The notes: generated from the sequence alone by a model not told the origin. A DNA stretch of 64,000 nucleotides from Ancylobacter novellus (GCA_003241695.1 QFPN01000004.1:523189-587188), one strand, 5' to 3'; counted from the first letter of the stretch, positions 50,815 to 59,926 are shown. Numbers and translations: made by a program.

Positions 50815-51333
50815 TCACCACTCCTCGTCCTGCTGGGACGCGCGCCATGCCGCGAACAGGACGCGTCTCCGGCGCCAGAATCGCCCCTCGACGATCGTCA
50901 GCGTTCTGATGCGGTCGAGCCGGAAATGCCGGAAATCACGTCGCAGCTCGCACCAGCCCGCGACGGAATCGGCGTCCCCGATCATCCCGAAGGCGATCGG
51001 ACAGATCGTCCGGGACGTTCGCCGACCGTCCCTGTCCACATAGGAGAGAGCAAGCCGGCTTTCGGCGCGGATCGCCCGCAGGATGATGTCGACATGGCCC
51101 GGATCGGCGTCCGTGGGCGGACTGCCGAGCGGCAGGTCGATTTCAGGAGCCTCGGGCGGCAGAGCGGCGTCGAGCCTGCCGAGGGCTCGCTCCGCGGCTT
51201 CGGAGATCTCGGCGTCGTCGAGCCGAGCCGCGAGACAGAGTCCGAAGATGAGCGCGTCCGCTTCGGCCTCGTCGAAGTCGAGGCCCGTCAGGAAAGGTCT
51301 GGATTTGCGCGCACGCGTTGGTTCGGACGCCAT
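50815..51333 (-). CDS. WYL-domain protein lacking the N-terminal HTH (possible remnant)
   Basis: 172-residue protein corresponding to the C-terminal two thirds of YafY-type transcription regulators. It begins at the linker (GLDFDEAEADALIFGLCLAARLDD, about 18-41) and continues into the WYL domain (IILRAIRAESRLALSYVDRDGRRTSRTICPIAFG, about 83-116; FRHFRLDRIRTL, about 134-145). The winged helix that should precede the linker is absent, and the upstream sequence gives no homologous residues in any frame before mutL begins on the other strand. It may be a decaying gene or a stand-alone WYL ligand sensor. The GWCELRRDFRHF block, equivalent to WYL-family WRLRAWCELR.DFR, is intact. Confidence 0.7.
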   Translation of the reverse strand: MASEPTRARKSRPFLTGLDFDEAEADALIFGLCLAARLDDAEISEAAERALGRLDAALPPEAPEIDLPLGSPPTDADPGHVDIILRAIRAESRLALSYVDRDGRRTSRTICPIAFGMIGDADSVAGWCELRRDFRHFRLDRIRTLTIVEGRFWRRRRVLFAAWRASQQDEEW

Positions 51334-51447
51334 TTTCCGGTGGTTCGTCGCGGTTCGCCGTCGACGGACTCGCACGCCGCCGATCGAAGCCGTGCTAACA
51401 TTCCGCCGCTTCCCCCGACAACGAACGGAATCGAGTCCTCTCGCCCC

Positions 51448-53268
51448 ATGCCCGTCCGCCTGCTTTCCGACGTCGTCGCGAACCGGATCGCCGCCGGCGA
51501 GGTGGTGGAGCGGCCGGCCTCCGTCGTGAAGGAGCTCGCCGAGAACGCGCTCGACGCCGGCGCCTCCCGCATCGAGATCGTGCTCGAAGGCGGCGGCGCC
51601 CGGCTCATCCGGGTCGTGGACGACGGCTCGGGCATGGGCGCCGACGACCTCGCGCTCGCAGTCGAACGCTTCGCCACGTCGAAGATCACGTCGGACGAGG
51701 ATCTCGCCGGCGTCGCCACCATGGGCTTTCGAGGCGAGGCCCTGCCTTCGATCGGCGCCGTGGCGCGGCTTGCGATCGAGACCCGCGCCGCGGACTCGGC
51801 CCATGGCTGGCGCATCGCGGTCACGGGCGGCGCGAAGTCGGCGGTCGAGCCAGCGGCGCTGCCGAGGGGCACGCGGATCGAGGTCCGCGACCTGTTCTTC
51901 GCGACGCCCGCCCGCGCGAAGTTCCTCAAATCCGACCGCGCGGAGGCGCAGGCCTGCGCGGAGGTCGTGCGCCGGCTCGCGCTCGCCAACCCGCGGGTCG
52001 ACTTCACCCTCGTGGTGGAGGAGCGCACGCTGCGCTTTCCCGCCGTCGCCGACGACCCGGCCGGCCGCGCGGAACGTCTCGCGCAGGCGCTCGGCGCGGA
52101 GACCGCGGGCGCGGTCACCGAGATCGAGGCCGCGCGGGGACCCGCGACCATCGCCGGCCATGTCGGCCTCGGCCATCTCCATCGCGCGACCGCGGGCGCG
52201 ATCTACCTCTCGGTCAACGGCCGCCCGGTGCGCGACCGGCTGCTCGTCGGCGCGCTGAAGGCCGCCTATCAGGACGTGATGCCGCGCGACCGCCATCCGG
52301 TCGCGGCGCTCGACATCCGGGTGGCGGCGGGCGAGGTCGACGTCAACGTGCATCCGGCCAAGGCCGAGGTGCGCTTCCGCGACCCCGCGCTGATCCGGGC
52401 GCTGCTGATCTCGACCATCCGCGCGAAACTCGCGGAAGAAGGCGCGCAGCCCTACGCCGCCGGCGGCGCCGAGATCGCGCGCTTCGCCGCGCGCGCGCCG
52501 TTTCCGCACGCGGCCGGCCATCGCCCCGCGGGCTATCCGGCGCCGGCGACGCGCTGGTCCGGAGGCGCGACGGCGCCCGCCCGCGGCTTCGCGGAGCCGG
52601 CGCAGGCGGCGTTCTCGGCCGAGCTGATCGACCTCGCGCCCGCGGCCCGGTCGCCCGAAGCCGAGCCGGAGGCGGACGCGCTCGACCGGCCGCTCGGCGC
52701 CGCCAAGGCGCATCTGCACGCGACCTACGTTCTCGCCGAGACGCGCGACGGCGTGGTGCTGGTCGACGCCCACGCGGCGCACGAACGCCTGACCTACGAG
52801 GAGCTGAAGCGGCTGCGCGCCCGCTCCGGCGTGCCCCGCCAGGAATTGCTCGCGCCCGACGTCGTCGACCTCGACCCCGCCGACGCCGAGCGCGTGCTCG
52901 CGGCGGCCGACGAGCTTCTCACGCTCGGCCTCGCCGTCGAGGCCTTCGGACCCGGCGCGGTTCTGGTGCGCGCGACCCCCGCCCCGCTCGGCCCTTGCGA
53001 CGCGACGGCGCTGGTGCGCGATCTCGCCGAGACGCTCGCGGAAGGCGCCGCGGAGAACGCGTCCTTCGCCCGCCGCCTCGACCTCATCCTCGCGACCGTC
53101 GCCTGCCACGGCTCGGTCCGCTCCGGCCGCAGGCTGAAGCCCGAGGAGATGAACGCCCTGCTGCGCCAGATCGAGGCCGAGCCCGCCGCCTCGACCTGCA
53201 ATCACGGTCGTCCGACCTTCGTGAAGCTCTCGACCACGGACCTCGAAAAGCTGTTCGGGCGACGATGA
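51448..53268 (+). CDS. mutL: DNA mismatch repair protein MutL
   Basis: 606-residue GHKL ATPase that links MutS to strand excision. ATPase motifs are ELAENALDAGA, VVDDGSGMG, the FATSKI segment and MGFRGEALPSIG. The C-terminal dimerisation domain (about 410-606) keeps endonuclease-type motifs: DAHAAHERLTYEEL near 437, ACHGSVRSG, CNHGRPTF near 584 and a terminal FGRR. This fits organisms without MutH, as in most alphaproteobacteria. It is divergent from the WYL gene. Length normal. Confidence 0.96.
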   Translation: MPVRLLSDVVANRIAAGEVVERPASVVKELAENALDAGASRIEIVLEGGGARLIRVVDDGSGMGADDLALAVERFATSKITSDEDLAGVATMGFRGEALPSIGAVARLAIETRAADSAHGWRIAVTGGAKSAVEPAALPRGTRIEVRDLFFATPARAKFLKSDRAEAQACAEVVRRLALANPRVDFTLVVEERTLRFPAVADDPAGRAERLAQALGAETAGAVTEIEAARGPATIAGHVGLGHLHRATAGAIYLSVNGRPVRDRLLVGALKAAYQDVMPRDRHPVAALDIRVAAGEVDVNVHPAKAEVRFRDPALIRALLISTIRAKLAEEGAQPYAAGGAEIARFAARAPFPHAAGHRPAGYPAPATRWSGGATAPARGFAEPAQAAFSAELIDLAPAARSPEAEPEADALDRPLGAAKAHLHATYVLAETRDGVVLVDAHAAHERLTYEELKRLRARSGVPRQELLAPDVVDLDPADAERVLAAADELLTLGLAVEAFGPGAVLVRATPAPLGPCDATALVRDLAETLAEGAAENASFARRLDLILATVACHGSVRSGRRLKPEEMNALLRQIEAEPAASTCNHGRPTFVKLSTTDLEKLFGRR

Positions 53269-53420
53269 ACGAGCCGGCTTTTCCCCAGGCCGATCCGCCG
53301 GAAGCGGGCTTCATCGATTGACGAGAAGCCTCCAAAGGCCCGATTTCGCCATCTTCGGGTAGTTTTTGCCCGGCGCGCGTCGGTTTCGGCCGGCGCCTGT
53401 CCGCGCGTCCAGGGTGCCGC

Positions 53421-55430
53421 TTGTCCTACCGACCTGAAATCGACGGTCTTCGCGCCGTCGCCGTGCTGTCCGTTCTGCTCTATCACGCGGCGGGGCTGGT
53501 GCCCGGCGGCTTCGTTGGCGTCGACGTGTTCTTCGTCATCTCGGGTTACGTGATCACGAAGACGATCGCCTCCGACCTCGGGGCGGAGCGCTTCAGCCTC
53601 TGGAGCTTCTACGAGCGGCGCATCCGGCGGATCGCGCCCGCGCTCGCCGTCACGATCCTCGCGACCGCGGCTGCCTCCGCCGTGATCCTGCTGCCGGTCG
53701 ACCTGACCGCCATGGGCAAGAGCGCGGTCGCCGCGGCGCTCATGGTCTCCAACATGCTGTTCTGGTCCGGCAGCAGCTATTTCGACGCCGCCGCGCAGAC
53801 CAAGCCCCTGCTCCACACCTGGTCGCTCGGCATCGAGGAGCAGTTCTATCTCGTCTATCCGCTGCTGCTGGCGGCGCTCTGGCGGCGCGGCCACCGTTTC
53901 CTGCTTCCGGCTCTCGCCGCCCTGTTCGTCGCTTCGCTCGCAGCCGCGATCTGGCGCGTCGGCGACGATCCGACGGGCGTGTTCTACCTCGCGCCCTTCC
54001 GCTTCTGGGAACTGCTGCTCGGCGGCCTGATCGCGCTCCGGCCCGTGAAGCGGCTCGAAGGCTCGGCCTTCGCCTTTCTCGGACTTGCGCTGATCGGGCT
54101 GTCTCTCGCCTTCTACGACGAGACGACGCTGTTTCCCGGCGCGGCCGCGCTGCTGCCGACGCTCGGCGCGGCGCTCGCGATCAACGGCGCGCGGGACGGC
54201 ATGGCGGCGGCGCGGCTGCTCGGCGCCCGCCCGCTCGTCTTCGTCGGCAAGATCTCCTATTCGCTCTACCTCGTGCACTGGCCGATCATCGTCCTGACCG
54301 AATACCGGCAGGACGCGCGCCTCGACGCGTCGCAGGCGGTTCTCGTGATCGCGGCGTCGATCGTCCTCGCCTGGCTGTCCTGGCGCTTCGTCGAGCAGCC
54401 GTTCCGCCGGCCGGGCGCGGCCTCGCTGCCGAAGCCCCGGCTCGTCGGCGTCGCCGCGGCGGCGACCGCGCTGTGCGTCTTCGTCGGCGGCGCCTTCGCG
54501 ACCTTCGACGGGCTGCCGGAGCGGCTGCCGCCCGAAGTGCGCTCGGTCTACGCCATGATCGCGCCGGACCGGTCCCGCGACCAATGCTTCGTCGACACGC
54601 GCGGCCGCACGGGTCCGAGCCTCGACGACATCCGCGCCGGCCGCCTCTGCTCGTTCGGCGAGCCGCCGGAAGAGGGACGGGCGCGCTTCTTGGTCTGGGG
54701 CGACAGCCACGCCGCGGCGCTCGCGCCGGGCATCTTCAAGGCCGGCGACGAGGCCGGGCTGCGCGGCGTCTTCGTCGGCGCGGGCGCCTGCCCGCCGCTC
54801 GAGGACTTCCGCACGCTGACCGCGCGCGACGACACCAACCGGCGCTGCCACGAGGTGAACGAGGCGGTGTTCGACCTGCTCGCCCGCGAGAAGATCCCGC
54901 TGGTGTTCATGGTCGCGCGCTGGACGCGGGCGGCGAACGGCAACGGCTTCGGCGACGAGGGCATGTTCTTCGATCCGAACAGGATCGCGCCGCCGGTGCC
55001 GGGCGAGGACGAGAAGTTCGCCGCCTCCCTCGACGCGACGCTCGCGCGGCTGAAGAGCATCGGCGTCCGCGCGGCCGTGGTGCAGAGCGTGCCGGAAGCC
55101 GGCTACATCGTGCCCTACGCCCTCGCCAAGGCGATGATGGCCGGACGCAAGGTCGACCTCGGCCCGACCGCCAAGACGGAGCTGCGCCGGGACGGCCGCG
55201 CCACCGAGATCATCCAGACCACGGCCGCCCGCTACGGCGCCGACGTCATCGAGCCGGATCCGTTCTTCTGCGACGCGAAGAAATGCGCGGTCGTGCGCAA
55301 CGGCGTGCCGCTCTATCGCGACGCCGACCACGTCACGCGCGCGACGGCGCTTGCGCTCTCGCCGCTCTACTCGGCCGTGATGCTGCGAGAGGTCGCCCAG
55401 AACGCCGGCGACGTCGCCCGGACGCCTTAA
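53421..55430 (+). CDS. Acyltransferase 3 family protein with C-terminal SGNH domain (OafA-like)
   Basis: 669-residue membrane protein. The acyltransferase-3 domain (about 1-370, ten helices) begins YRPEIDGLRAVAVLSVLLYH, with the catalytic-type His in LLYH and the GVDVFFVISGYVI and HTWSLGIEEQFYLVYPLLL blocks. A periplasmic SGNH domain follows: LVWGDSHAAAL near 424 holds the nucleophile Ser, and D634..H637 (DADHVTRA) completes the triad. Such fusions O-acetylate surface polysaccharides or lipopolysaccharide. The TTG start has AGGG seven bases upstream. No polysaccharide cluster is adjacent, so the acceptor is unknown. Confidence 0.92.
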   Translation: MSYRPEIDGLRAVAVLSVLLYHAAGLVPGGFVGVDVFFVISGYVITKTIASDLGAERFSLWSFYERRIRRIAPALAVTILATAAASAVILLPVDLTAMGKSAVAAALMVSNMLFWSGSSYFDAAAQTKPLLHTWSLGIEEQFYLVYPLLLAALWRRGHRFLLPALAALFVASLAAAIWRVGDDPTGVFYLAPFRFWELLLGGLIALRPVKRLEGSAFAFLGLALIGLSLAFYDETTLFPGAAALLPTLGAALAINGARDGMAAARLLGARPLVFVGKISYSLYLVHWPIIVLTEYRQDARLDASQAVLVIAASIVLAWLSWRFVEQPFRRPGAASLPKPRLVGVAAAATALCVFVGGAFATFDGLPERLPPEVRSVYAMIAPDRSRDQCFVDTRGRTGPSLDDIRAGRLCSFGEPPEEGRARFLVWGDSHAAALAPGIFKAGDEAGLRGVFVGAGACPPLEDFRTLTARDDTNRRCHEVNEAVFDLLAREKIPLVFMVARWTRAANGNGFGDEGMFFDPNRIAPPVPGEDEKFAASLDATLARLKSIGVRAAVVQSVPEAGYIVPYALAKAMMAGRKVDLGPTAKTELRRDGRATEIIQTTAARYGADVIEPDPFFCDAKKCAVVRNGVPLYRDADHVTRATALALSPLYSAVMLREVAQNAGDVARTP

Positions 55431-55987
55431 GCGGCCCGAAGGAAGCGCACCGCCGTATCGGCGTAGACGCGGGTCTCGAGGGTCTCGAAGCCCTCGGGCG
55501 CCGCGATCCCGGCGTCGGCCGCCTCCTCCCACACCACGAGCGCGCCGGGCGCGAGCCAGCCGCCGTCGCGCGCGGAGGCGAGCGCGCGCTCGCCGAGCCC
55601 GCGGCCGTAGGGCGGGTCGGCGAAGACGAGATCGAACGGTCCCTGCGTCACGGCCGGTCCGAGCGTCGTCGCGTCGCGGCGGAAGATCTTGGTCTGGCCG
55701 CCGAGGCCGAGCGCCTCGACATTGGCGCGCAGGCACGCGCGCGCCTCCGCCCCGTCGTCGACGAACAGGCAGATCCGCGCGCCGCGCGACATGGCCTCGA
55801 GGCCGAGCGCGCCGGTGCCGGCGAACAGGTCGAGCGCGCGGGCGTTCTCGCACGGGTCGTCATAGGCGTGCGCGAGCACGTTGAACACCGCTTCGCGCAG
55901 CCGGTCCGTGGTCGGGCGGATCGCGCGGGAGTCGGCCGCGGGGCCTTTCAGCGCGCGGCCGCGAAACTTACCGCCGACGATCCGCAC
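55427..55987 (-). CDS. rsmD: 16S rRNA (guanine-966-N2)-methyltransferase
   Basis: 186-residue SAM-dependent methyltransferase modifying G966 of 16S rRNA. RIVGGKFRGRALKGP at the N-terminus, IRPTTDRLREAVFNVL, the SAM loop ALDLFAGTGALGLEAMSRGA and the catalytic FADPPYGRG are all diagnostic. Start is GTG 55987, within the last 20 bases of the pseudouridine synthase gene, so the two are overlapping and coupled. Length is typical. Confidence 0.95.
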   Translation of the reverse strand: MRIVGGKFRGRALKGPAADSRAIRPTTDRLREAVFNVLAHAYDDPCENARALDLFAGTGALGLEAMSRGARICLFVDDGAEARACLRANVEALGLGGQTKIFRRDATTLGPAVTQGPFDLVFADPPYGRGLGERALASARDGGWLAPGALVVWEEAADAGIAAPEGFETLETRVYADTAVRFLRAA

Positions 55988-57932
55988 CGCCCGGCCGTCC
56001 CTTTCCGCCGCCCTTCGGGCCGCCGCCGCCCGGCCGGGGCCCGCGCGGACCACCGCTCGGCTTTCCGCCCGAAGGCCGCGCGCCCGAGGGCTTGCCCCCG
56101 AACGGCTTGCCTCCGCCCGGCTTTCCCCCGCTCGGCCTTGCGCCGGCGGACGGCTTTCCGGAGAACGGCTTGCCCGCAGAAGGCTTGCCCGCCGACGGCT
56201 TGCCCGCAGAAGGACGCCCCGTATACGGGCGATCGCCCGCGGCGCGATCGGCGCCCGCGCCGTCTCGGCGCGGAGGGCGGCCCTCGCCGCGAGGCGGCCG
56301 CTGATCCCTGTCGCCCTTGTCAGCCCACGGCCGGTCGCCGCGAGCGCCGCCCGAAGGCCTGTCGCCCGCCGGACGTCCGAAGGAGCGCTTGTCGCCGAAG
56401 GAGCGCTTGTCTCCGTCGCGCCCCGAACGCTGACGGTCGCCGTCGGGCCGCGGCCGCGCCGCGCCCTCGCGCGGAGGACGGGACGGACGCTCGCGCGCGC
56501 CGTCGCCCGCGTCTTCGCGCCAGCGCGGGTTCGAAACGCGGGCGCCGCCCGGCGCCGGCCGTTCGGCCGCGTCGGGACGACGGAACCGGTCGAAACCGCC
56601 GCGCTCTTCGCGCGCGCCGTCCTCGGCGCGGCGCGGACGGTCGCCGTCCGGCTTCGGGCCGAAGCGCTTGTCGCGCGGGAAGGCGTCGCCGCCGCCCGGC
56701 CGGCTTCCCTTGTCGAATTTCGCGCGATCGTCCCGCGCGGGCTTTCCGGGCCGCGGCGCGCGGCCGGAGGCGCCGAAGCGCTCGGCCGCGCTGTCGTCCT
56801 TCTTGCGGAAGCGCTTCGGCGCGGCGTCGGGGTCGGCGCGCGTCACCCGCTCCACCTTGACCTCGCGGCCGCGGCGGTCCGCGATCGGCGCGCCGCGCTT
56901 GGTGCGCGTCTCGGGCGCGTCCGCCTCGCCCGCAGAGGCCGGCGCCGGCATGTCGCGCGGCCGCGCGATCGGCGCGCGGCGGCCGACCCGCTGCGAGGGA
57001 TCCATGACCCGCCGCCGCTCGGGCGTCTCCGCCGGCGGACGGCCGGCGCCGCCGCGGCCGCCCGTCTTGCGGGGCGCGTCCTCGCCGAAGGAGGCCGCGG
57101 GCGCCTCGAAGTCGCAGCCGGCCTCCTCGGCGAGACGCTTGCCGAGCTGGTCGATCAGGGTTCGGGTTCGCACCTCCTCGACGCCGCCTTCCGGAAGGTC
57201 GCCGAGCTGGAACGGGCCGAAGGAAATGCGGATGAGCCGGTTGACCGCGAGGCCGAGATGCTCGGCGACGCGCTTCACCTCGCGGTTCTTGCCCTCGCGC
57301 AGGCCGAAGCGCAGCCAGACATTGTCCTTCTGCTGCCGCTCGATCTCGGCGTCGATCGCGCCGTAGGCGAAGCCGTCGATCTCGACGCCGTCCTTCAGCT
57401 TTTCGAGCGCGCCCGGATCGGTCCGGCCGAAGGCGCGCACGCGGTAGCGGCGCAGCCACCCGGTCTCGGGCAGCTCCAGCACGCGCGCGAGGCCGCCGTC
57501 GTTGGTGAGCAGCAGCAGCCCTTCGGTGTTGATGTCGAGCCGGCCGACCGTCATCACCCGCGGCATGCTCTCGGGCAGGATCGAGAACACCGTTTCGCGG
57601 CCTTCCGGATCGTGCGTCGTCGTCACGTAGCCGCGCGGCTTGTGATAGAGCCAGAGGCGGGTGCGTTCGCGCTCGGGGAGCGCACGGCCGTCGACCTCGA
57701 CGCGGTCGCCCGGCTCGACGTTCACGTTCGGGGTCGAGACCGTCTCGCCGTTGACGGCGACGCGGCCCTGTTCGATCCAGGCCTCCGCCTCGCGGCGGGA
57801 GCCGAGCCCCGCGCGGGCGATGGCCTTGGCGAGGCGTTCGCCGGGCCGGCGACCGGATTGCGGGTCGGACGCCTGTGCGTCGTCGGGCGCCGCGTCGGCG
57901 GACGGGGCGGGAATATCGTCGGGTTCGGTCAT
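55968..57932 (-). CDS. RluB/RsuA-family pseudouridine synthase with very long disordered tail
   Basis: 654-residue protein. An S4 RNA-binding domain (about 31-90) precedes the catalytic domain (about 92-275), with D133 in VGRLDINTEGLLLLTNDG and the family GKNREVKR segment; it is closest to large-subunit enzymes that modify U2605 (RluB). From about residue 285 to the end, some 370 residues are low-complexity, rich in Arg, Lys, Gly, Pro and Asp, with tandem units such as SAGKP and DKRSFG encoded by 15- and 18-base DNA repeats. Basic tails occur on RluB of relatives, but this one is longer than the enzyme itself. It is divergent from tadA. Confidence 0.9.
   Translation of the reverse strand: MTEPDDIPAPSADAAPDDAQASDPQSGRRPGERLAKAIARAGLGSRREAEAWIEQGRVAVNGETVSTPNVNVEPGDRVEVDGRALPERERTRLWLYHKPRGYVTTTHDPEGRETVFSILPESMPRVMTVGRLDINTEGLLLLTNDGGLARVLELPETGWLRRYRVRAFGRTDPGALEKLKDGVEIDGFAYGAIDAEIERQQKDNVWLRFGLREGKNREVKRVAEHLGLAVNRLIRISFGPFQLGDLPEGGVEEVRTRTLIDQLGKRLAEEAGCDFEAPAASFGEDAPRKTGGRGGAGRPPAETPERRRVMDPSQRVGRRAPIARPRDMPAPASAGEADAPETRTKRGAPIADRRGREVKVERVTRADPDAAPKRFRKKDDSAAERFGASGRAPRPGKPARDDRAKFDKGSRPGGGDAFPRDKRFGPKPDGDRPRRAEDGAREERGGFDRFRRPDAAERPAPGGARVSNPRWREDAGDGARERPSRPPREGAARPRPDGDRQRSGRDGDKRSFGDKRSFGRPAGDRPSGGARGDRPWADKGDRDQRPPRGEGRPPRRDGAGADRAAGDRPYTGRPSAGKPSAGKPSAGKPFSGKPSAGARPSGGKPGGGKPFGGKPSGARPSGGKPSGGPRGPRPGGGGPKGGGKGRPGGADRRR
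56152..56211 (-). repeat. 15-bp tandem repeats inside the pseudouridine synthase tail
   Basis: Four successive 15-base units (56152-56166, 56167-56181, 56182-56196, 56197-56211) encode SAGKP-like pentapeptides; units two and four are identical. A separate pair of 18-base units at 56377-56412 encodes DKRSFG twice. These are coding repeats and are likely to vary in number between strains. Confidence 0.85.
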
Positions 57933-57963
57933 GACGGAGCGCGAGTAGCATGGCGGAGAAGCG

Positions 57964-58452
57964 TTGACGAGCGGAGATCCGCGCAAGGGCGTCCTCACGC
58001 CGATGGAGGCCGCGCTCGACGAGGCGCGGGCGGCGGCCGCGCGCGGCGAGACGCCGGTCGGCGCCGTGGTCACGCGCGACGGCGCGATCCTGGCCGCGGC
58101 CGGCAACCGCACGCGCGAGTTGAGCGACCCGACGGCCCACGCCGAGGTGCTGGCGATCCGCATGGCCTGCGAGGCGCTCGGGAACGAGCGTCTCGTCGGC
58201 TGCGACCTGCACGTGACGCTCGAGCCCTGCCCGATGTGCGCCGGCGCGATCTCGTTCGCGCGCATCCGCCGGCTCTATTTCGGCGCGGAGGACCCGAAGG
58301 GCGGCGCCGTGCTGTCAGGCGTCAGGCTCTACGACCAGCCGACCTGCCACCACGCGCCCGAGGTCTATTCCGGCTTCCGCGAGCGCGAGTCCGCGGATCT
58401 TTTGCGCGCCTTCTTTCGCGCGCGGCGCGACGTCCCCATATCGGAACCGTGA
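57964..58452 (+). CDS. tadA: tRNA-specific adenosine deaminase
   Basis: 162-residue zinc deaminase that converts A34 to inosine in tRNA-Arg(ACG). The zinc ligands are H59 (with catalytic E61 in THAE-type PTAHAEVLAIR) and C89/C92 in LEPCPMCAGAI. ARIRRLYFGAEDPKGGAV is the family C-terminal block. TTG 57964 has GGAG six bases upstream and is preferred; ATG 58003 would remove part of the first helix. Divergent from the pseudouridine synthase gene, 31 bases away. Confidence 0.94.
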   Translation: MTSGDPRKGVLTPMEAALDEARAAAARGETPVGAVVTRDGAILAAAGNRTRELSDPTAHAEVLAIRMACEALGNERLVGCDLHVTLEPCPMCAGAISFARIRRLYFGAEDPKGGAVLSGVRLYDQPTCHHAPEVYSGFRERESADLLRAFFRARRDVPISEP

Positions 58453-58530
58453 ACGAAAGCCCCCCGGCCGCGTTCATCGCTCGCCGTCCCGAAGCGTTGG
58501 TTTTTCGGGCTGACAAGAGGTGACCACGAC

Positions 58531-58692
58531 ATGGACGTCGTCCGCATCCTGATCGCGATCCTTCTGCCGCCGCTCGGCGTGTTCCTGCAGGTCGGCATCG
58601 GCCTGCAGTTCTGGCTCAACATCCTGCTGACGCTGCTCGGCTACATCCCCGGCATCATCCATGCCATCTGGGTCATCGTGAGGGTGAAATGA
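58531..58692 (+). CDS. YqaE/Pmp3 family small membrane protein
   Basis: 53-residue proteolipid with two hydrophobic helices (about 4-22 and 30-50). The family signature ILLPPLGVFLQVGIG and LLTLLGYIPGIIHAIWV is nearly complete. Homologues are stress-induced membrane proteins affecting membrane potential under salt or cold. Its stop overlaps the DUF4112 start by four bases (ATGA). Confidence 0.93.
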   Translation: MDVVRILIAILLPPLGVFLQVGIGLQFWLNILLTLLGYIPGIIHAIWVIVRVK

Positions 58693-59072
58693 GCGCGGCC
58701 TCCGCCGCCGGCTTCGCCGGACGAATCGAGGTCGACGACCGCGAGGCGACGCTCCGCAGCCTGGAGAGGCTCGCCGACCTGCTCGACTCGCGCTGGCGCG
58801 TTCCCGGAACGGGCCTGCGCTTCGGCGTCGATCCCATCGTCAACTTCGTACCGGTCGCAGGCCCGCTTTCGACCGCTCTGGTCTCGGCCTACATGATCAA
58901 GCGGGCGAGCGATCTCGGCGCGCCCGGCCATGTGCTCGCGCGGATGGTCGGAAACGTCGCGCTCGATTCCGTGGTGGGATCGATCCCGGTGGTCGGCTGG
59001 GCGTTCGACTTCGCCAACAAGGCGAACCGGCGCAACATGCGCATGCTGCGCCGGCATTTCGGACATCGCTGA
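58689..59072 (+). CDS. DUF4112 domain protein
   Basis: 127-residue protein matching DUF4112: LADLLDSRWRVPGTGLRFGVDPIVNFVPVAGPL (about 30-62) and GNVALDSVVGSIPVVGWAFDFANKANRRNMRML (about 88-120). Two short hydrophobic stretches suggest membrane association. It is translationally coupled to the YqaE/Pmp3 gene, so a joint envelope-stress role is reasonable but inferred. Confidence 0.9.
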   Translation: MSAASAAGFAGRIEVDDREATLRSLERLADLLDSRWRVPGTGLRFGVDPIVNFVPVAGPLSTALVSAYMIKRASDLGAPGHVLARMVGNVALDSVVGSIPVVGWAFDFANKANRRNMRMLRRHFGHR

Positions 59073-59083
59073 GCGGCCGACGC

Positions 59084-59926
59084 TCAGCGGGCCTCCATCA
59101 GCCGCTCGATGGCGCGCTTCGCTTCGTCGCGCGCCTCCGCGCTCGCCCGCAACGCCGCGCCGCTCTTGAAGAAGTCGAGCAGCGTCACGCCGGCGACGCG
59201 CGGGGCGACCACCGCGTCGGGCGGCCGGCGGGCGAGCTTCGCGGCGACGATCGTCGCCTGCATGATCTGGGTCGCGCCGAGCATCGTCTCGAACGCGTTT
59301 GGATAGGCGCGGCTCGACGTTACGGGAGCCCCCGTCACGTCGACCGCCAGAACGGCGTCGACTTCGTCCCCGAAGACGTCGAAGGGCAGCGGATTGGTCA
59401 TCGCGCCGTCGATCAGGGTGCGGCCGTCATGGAGCACCGGGCGGAACAGGCCCGGGATCGCCGCGGACGCCGCGATCGCCGGAACCAGCGGCCCCGACCG
59501 GTAGGCGATCTCGGCGCGCGCGAAGAAATCCGTCGCGATGGCGACGAAGGGGATGGGAAGCGCCTCGATGGCGGCCGGGACCTCCGCGGGCAGGAAAGCC
59601 GCGACCAGCGCCTCGGGATCGAGCAGAACCGGGTTGCGCGAGCCCGCGCCGAACAGGTCCGAGATCCGCCCGACGCGCGCCCGGACGAGCTTGGCCAGCA
59701 CCGCCGCGCGGTCGCCCAGCACGCGCTCGGTGTGGCTGCGCAGCTCGGCGGCCGGCAGTCCCGCCGCGAAGCCGGCGCCGTAGAGCGCGCCGATCGACGC
59801 GCCCGCGATCGCGGCCGGGCGGACGCCGAGATCGTCGAAGGCCGCGAGCACATGGAGATGCGCGAGGCCGCGCGCCCCGCCGCCGCCGAGCGCGAGCCCG
59901 ATGCGTCGTCCGCCGGCCCCGCTCAT
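59084..59926 (-). CDS. Patatin-like phospholipase, RssA type
   Basis: 280-residue serine hydrolase of the patatin family. The oxyanion loop is GGGGARG (14-20), nucleophile S44 lies in GASIGALYGAG and the catalytic Asp is D173 in LIDGAMTNPLPFD, so the dyad is complete. No signal peptide; a cytoplasmic or membrane-peripheral lipase acting on phospholipids or acyl groups is expected. Its ATG overlaps the xseA stop by four bases. Confidence 0.92.
   Translation of the reverse strand: MSGAGGRRIGLALGGGGARGLAHLHVLAAFDDLGVRPAAIAGASIGALYGAGFAAGLPAAELRSHTERVLGDRAAVLAKLVRARVGRISDLFGAGSRNPVLLDPEALVAAFLPAEVPAAIEALPIPFVAIATDFFARAEIAYRSGPLVPAIAASAAIPGLFRPVLHDGRTLIDGAMTNPLPFDVFGDEVDAVLAVDVTGAPVTSSRAYPNAFETMLGATQIMQATIVAAKLARRPPDAVVAPRVAGVTLLDFFKSGAALRASAEARDEAKRAIERLMEAR

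Noticed and set aside
53202..55853. 883-codon minus-strand frame
   Set aside because: It runs opposite the acyltransferase-SGNH gene and out of frame through rsmD; no domain is seen.
56152..56412. Short regular repeats that could suggest a CRISPR array
   Set aside because: Units of 15 and 18 bases are contiguous, without spacers, and keep the reading frame of the pseudouridine synthase, so they are coding tandem repeats.
55881..58523. 880-codon plus-strand frame
   Set aside because: It is antisense to the pseudouridine synthase and its repetitive tail; the apparent Ala/Arg-rich protein is an artefact of codon bias.
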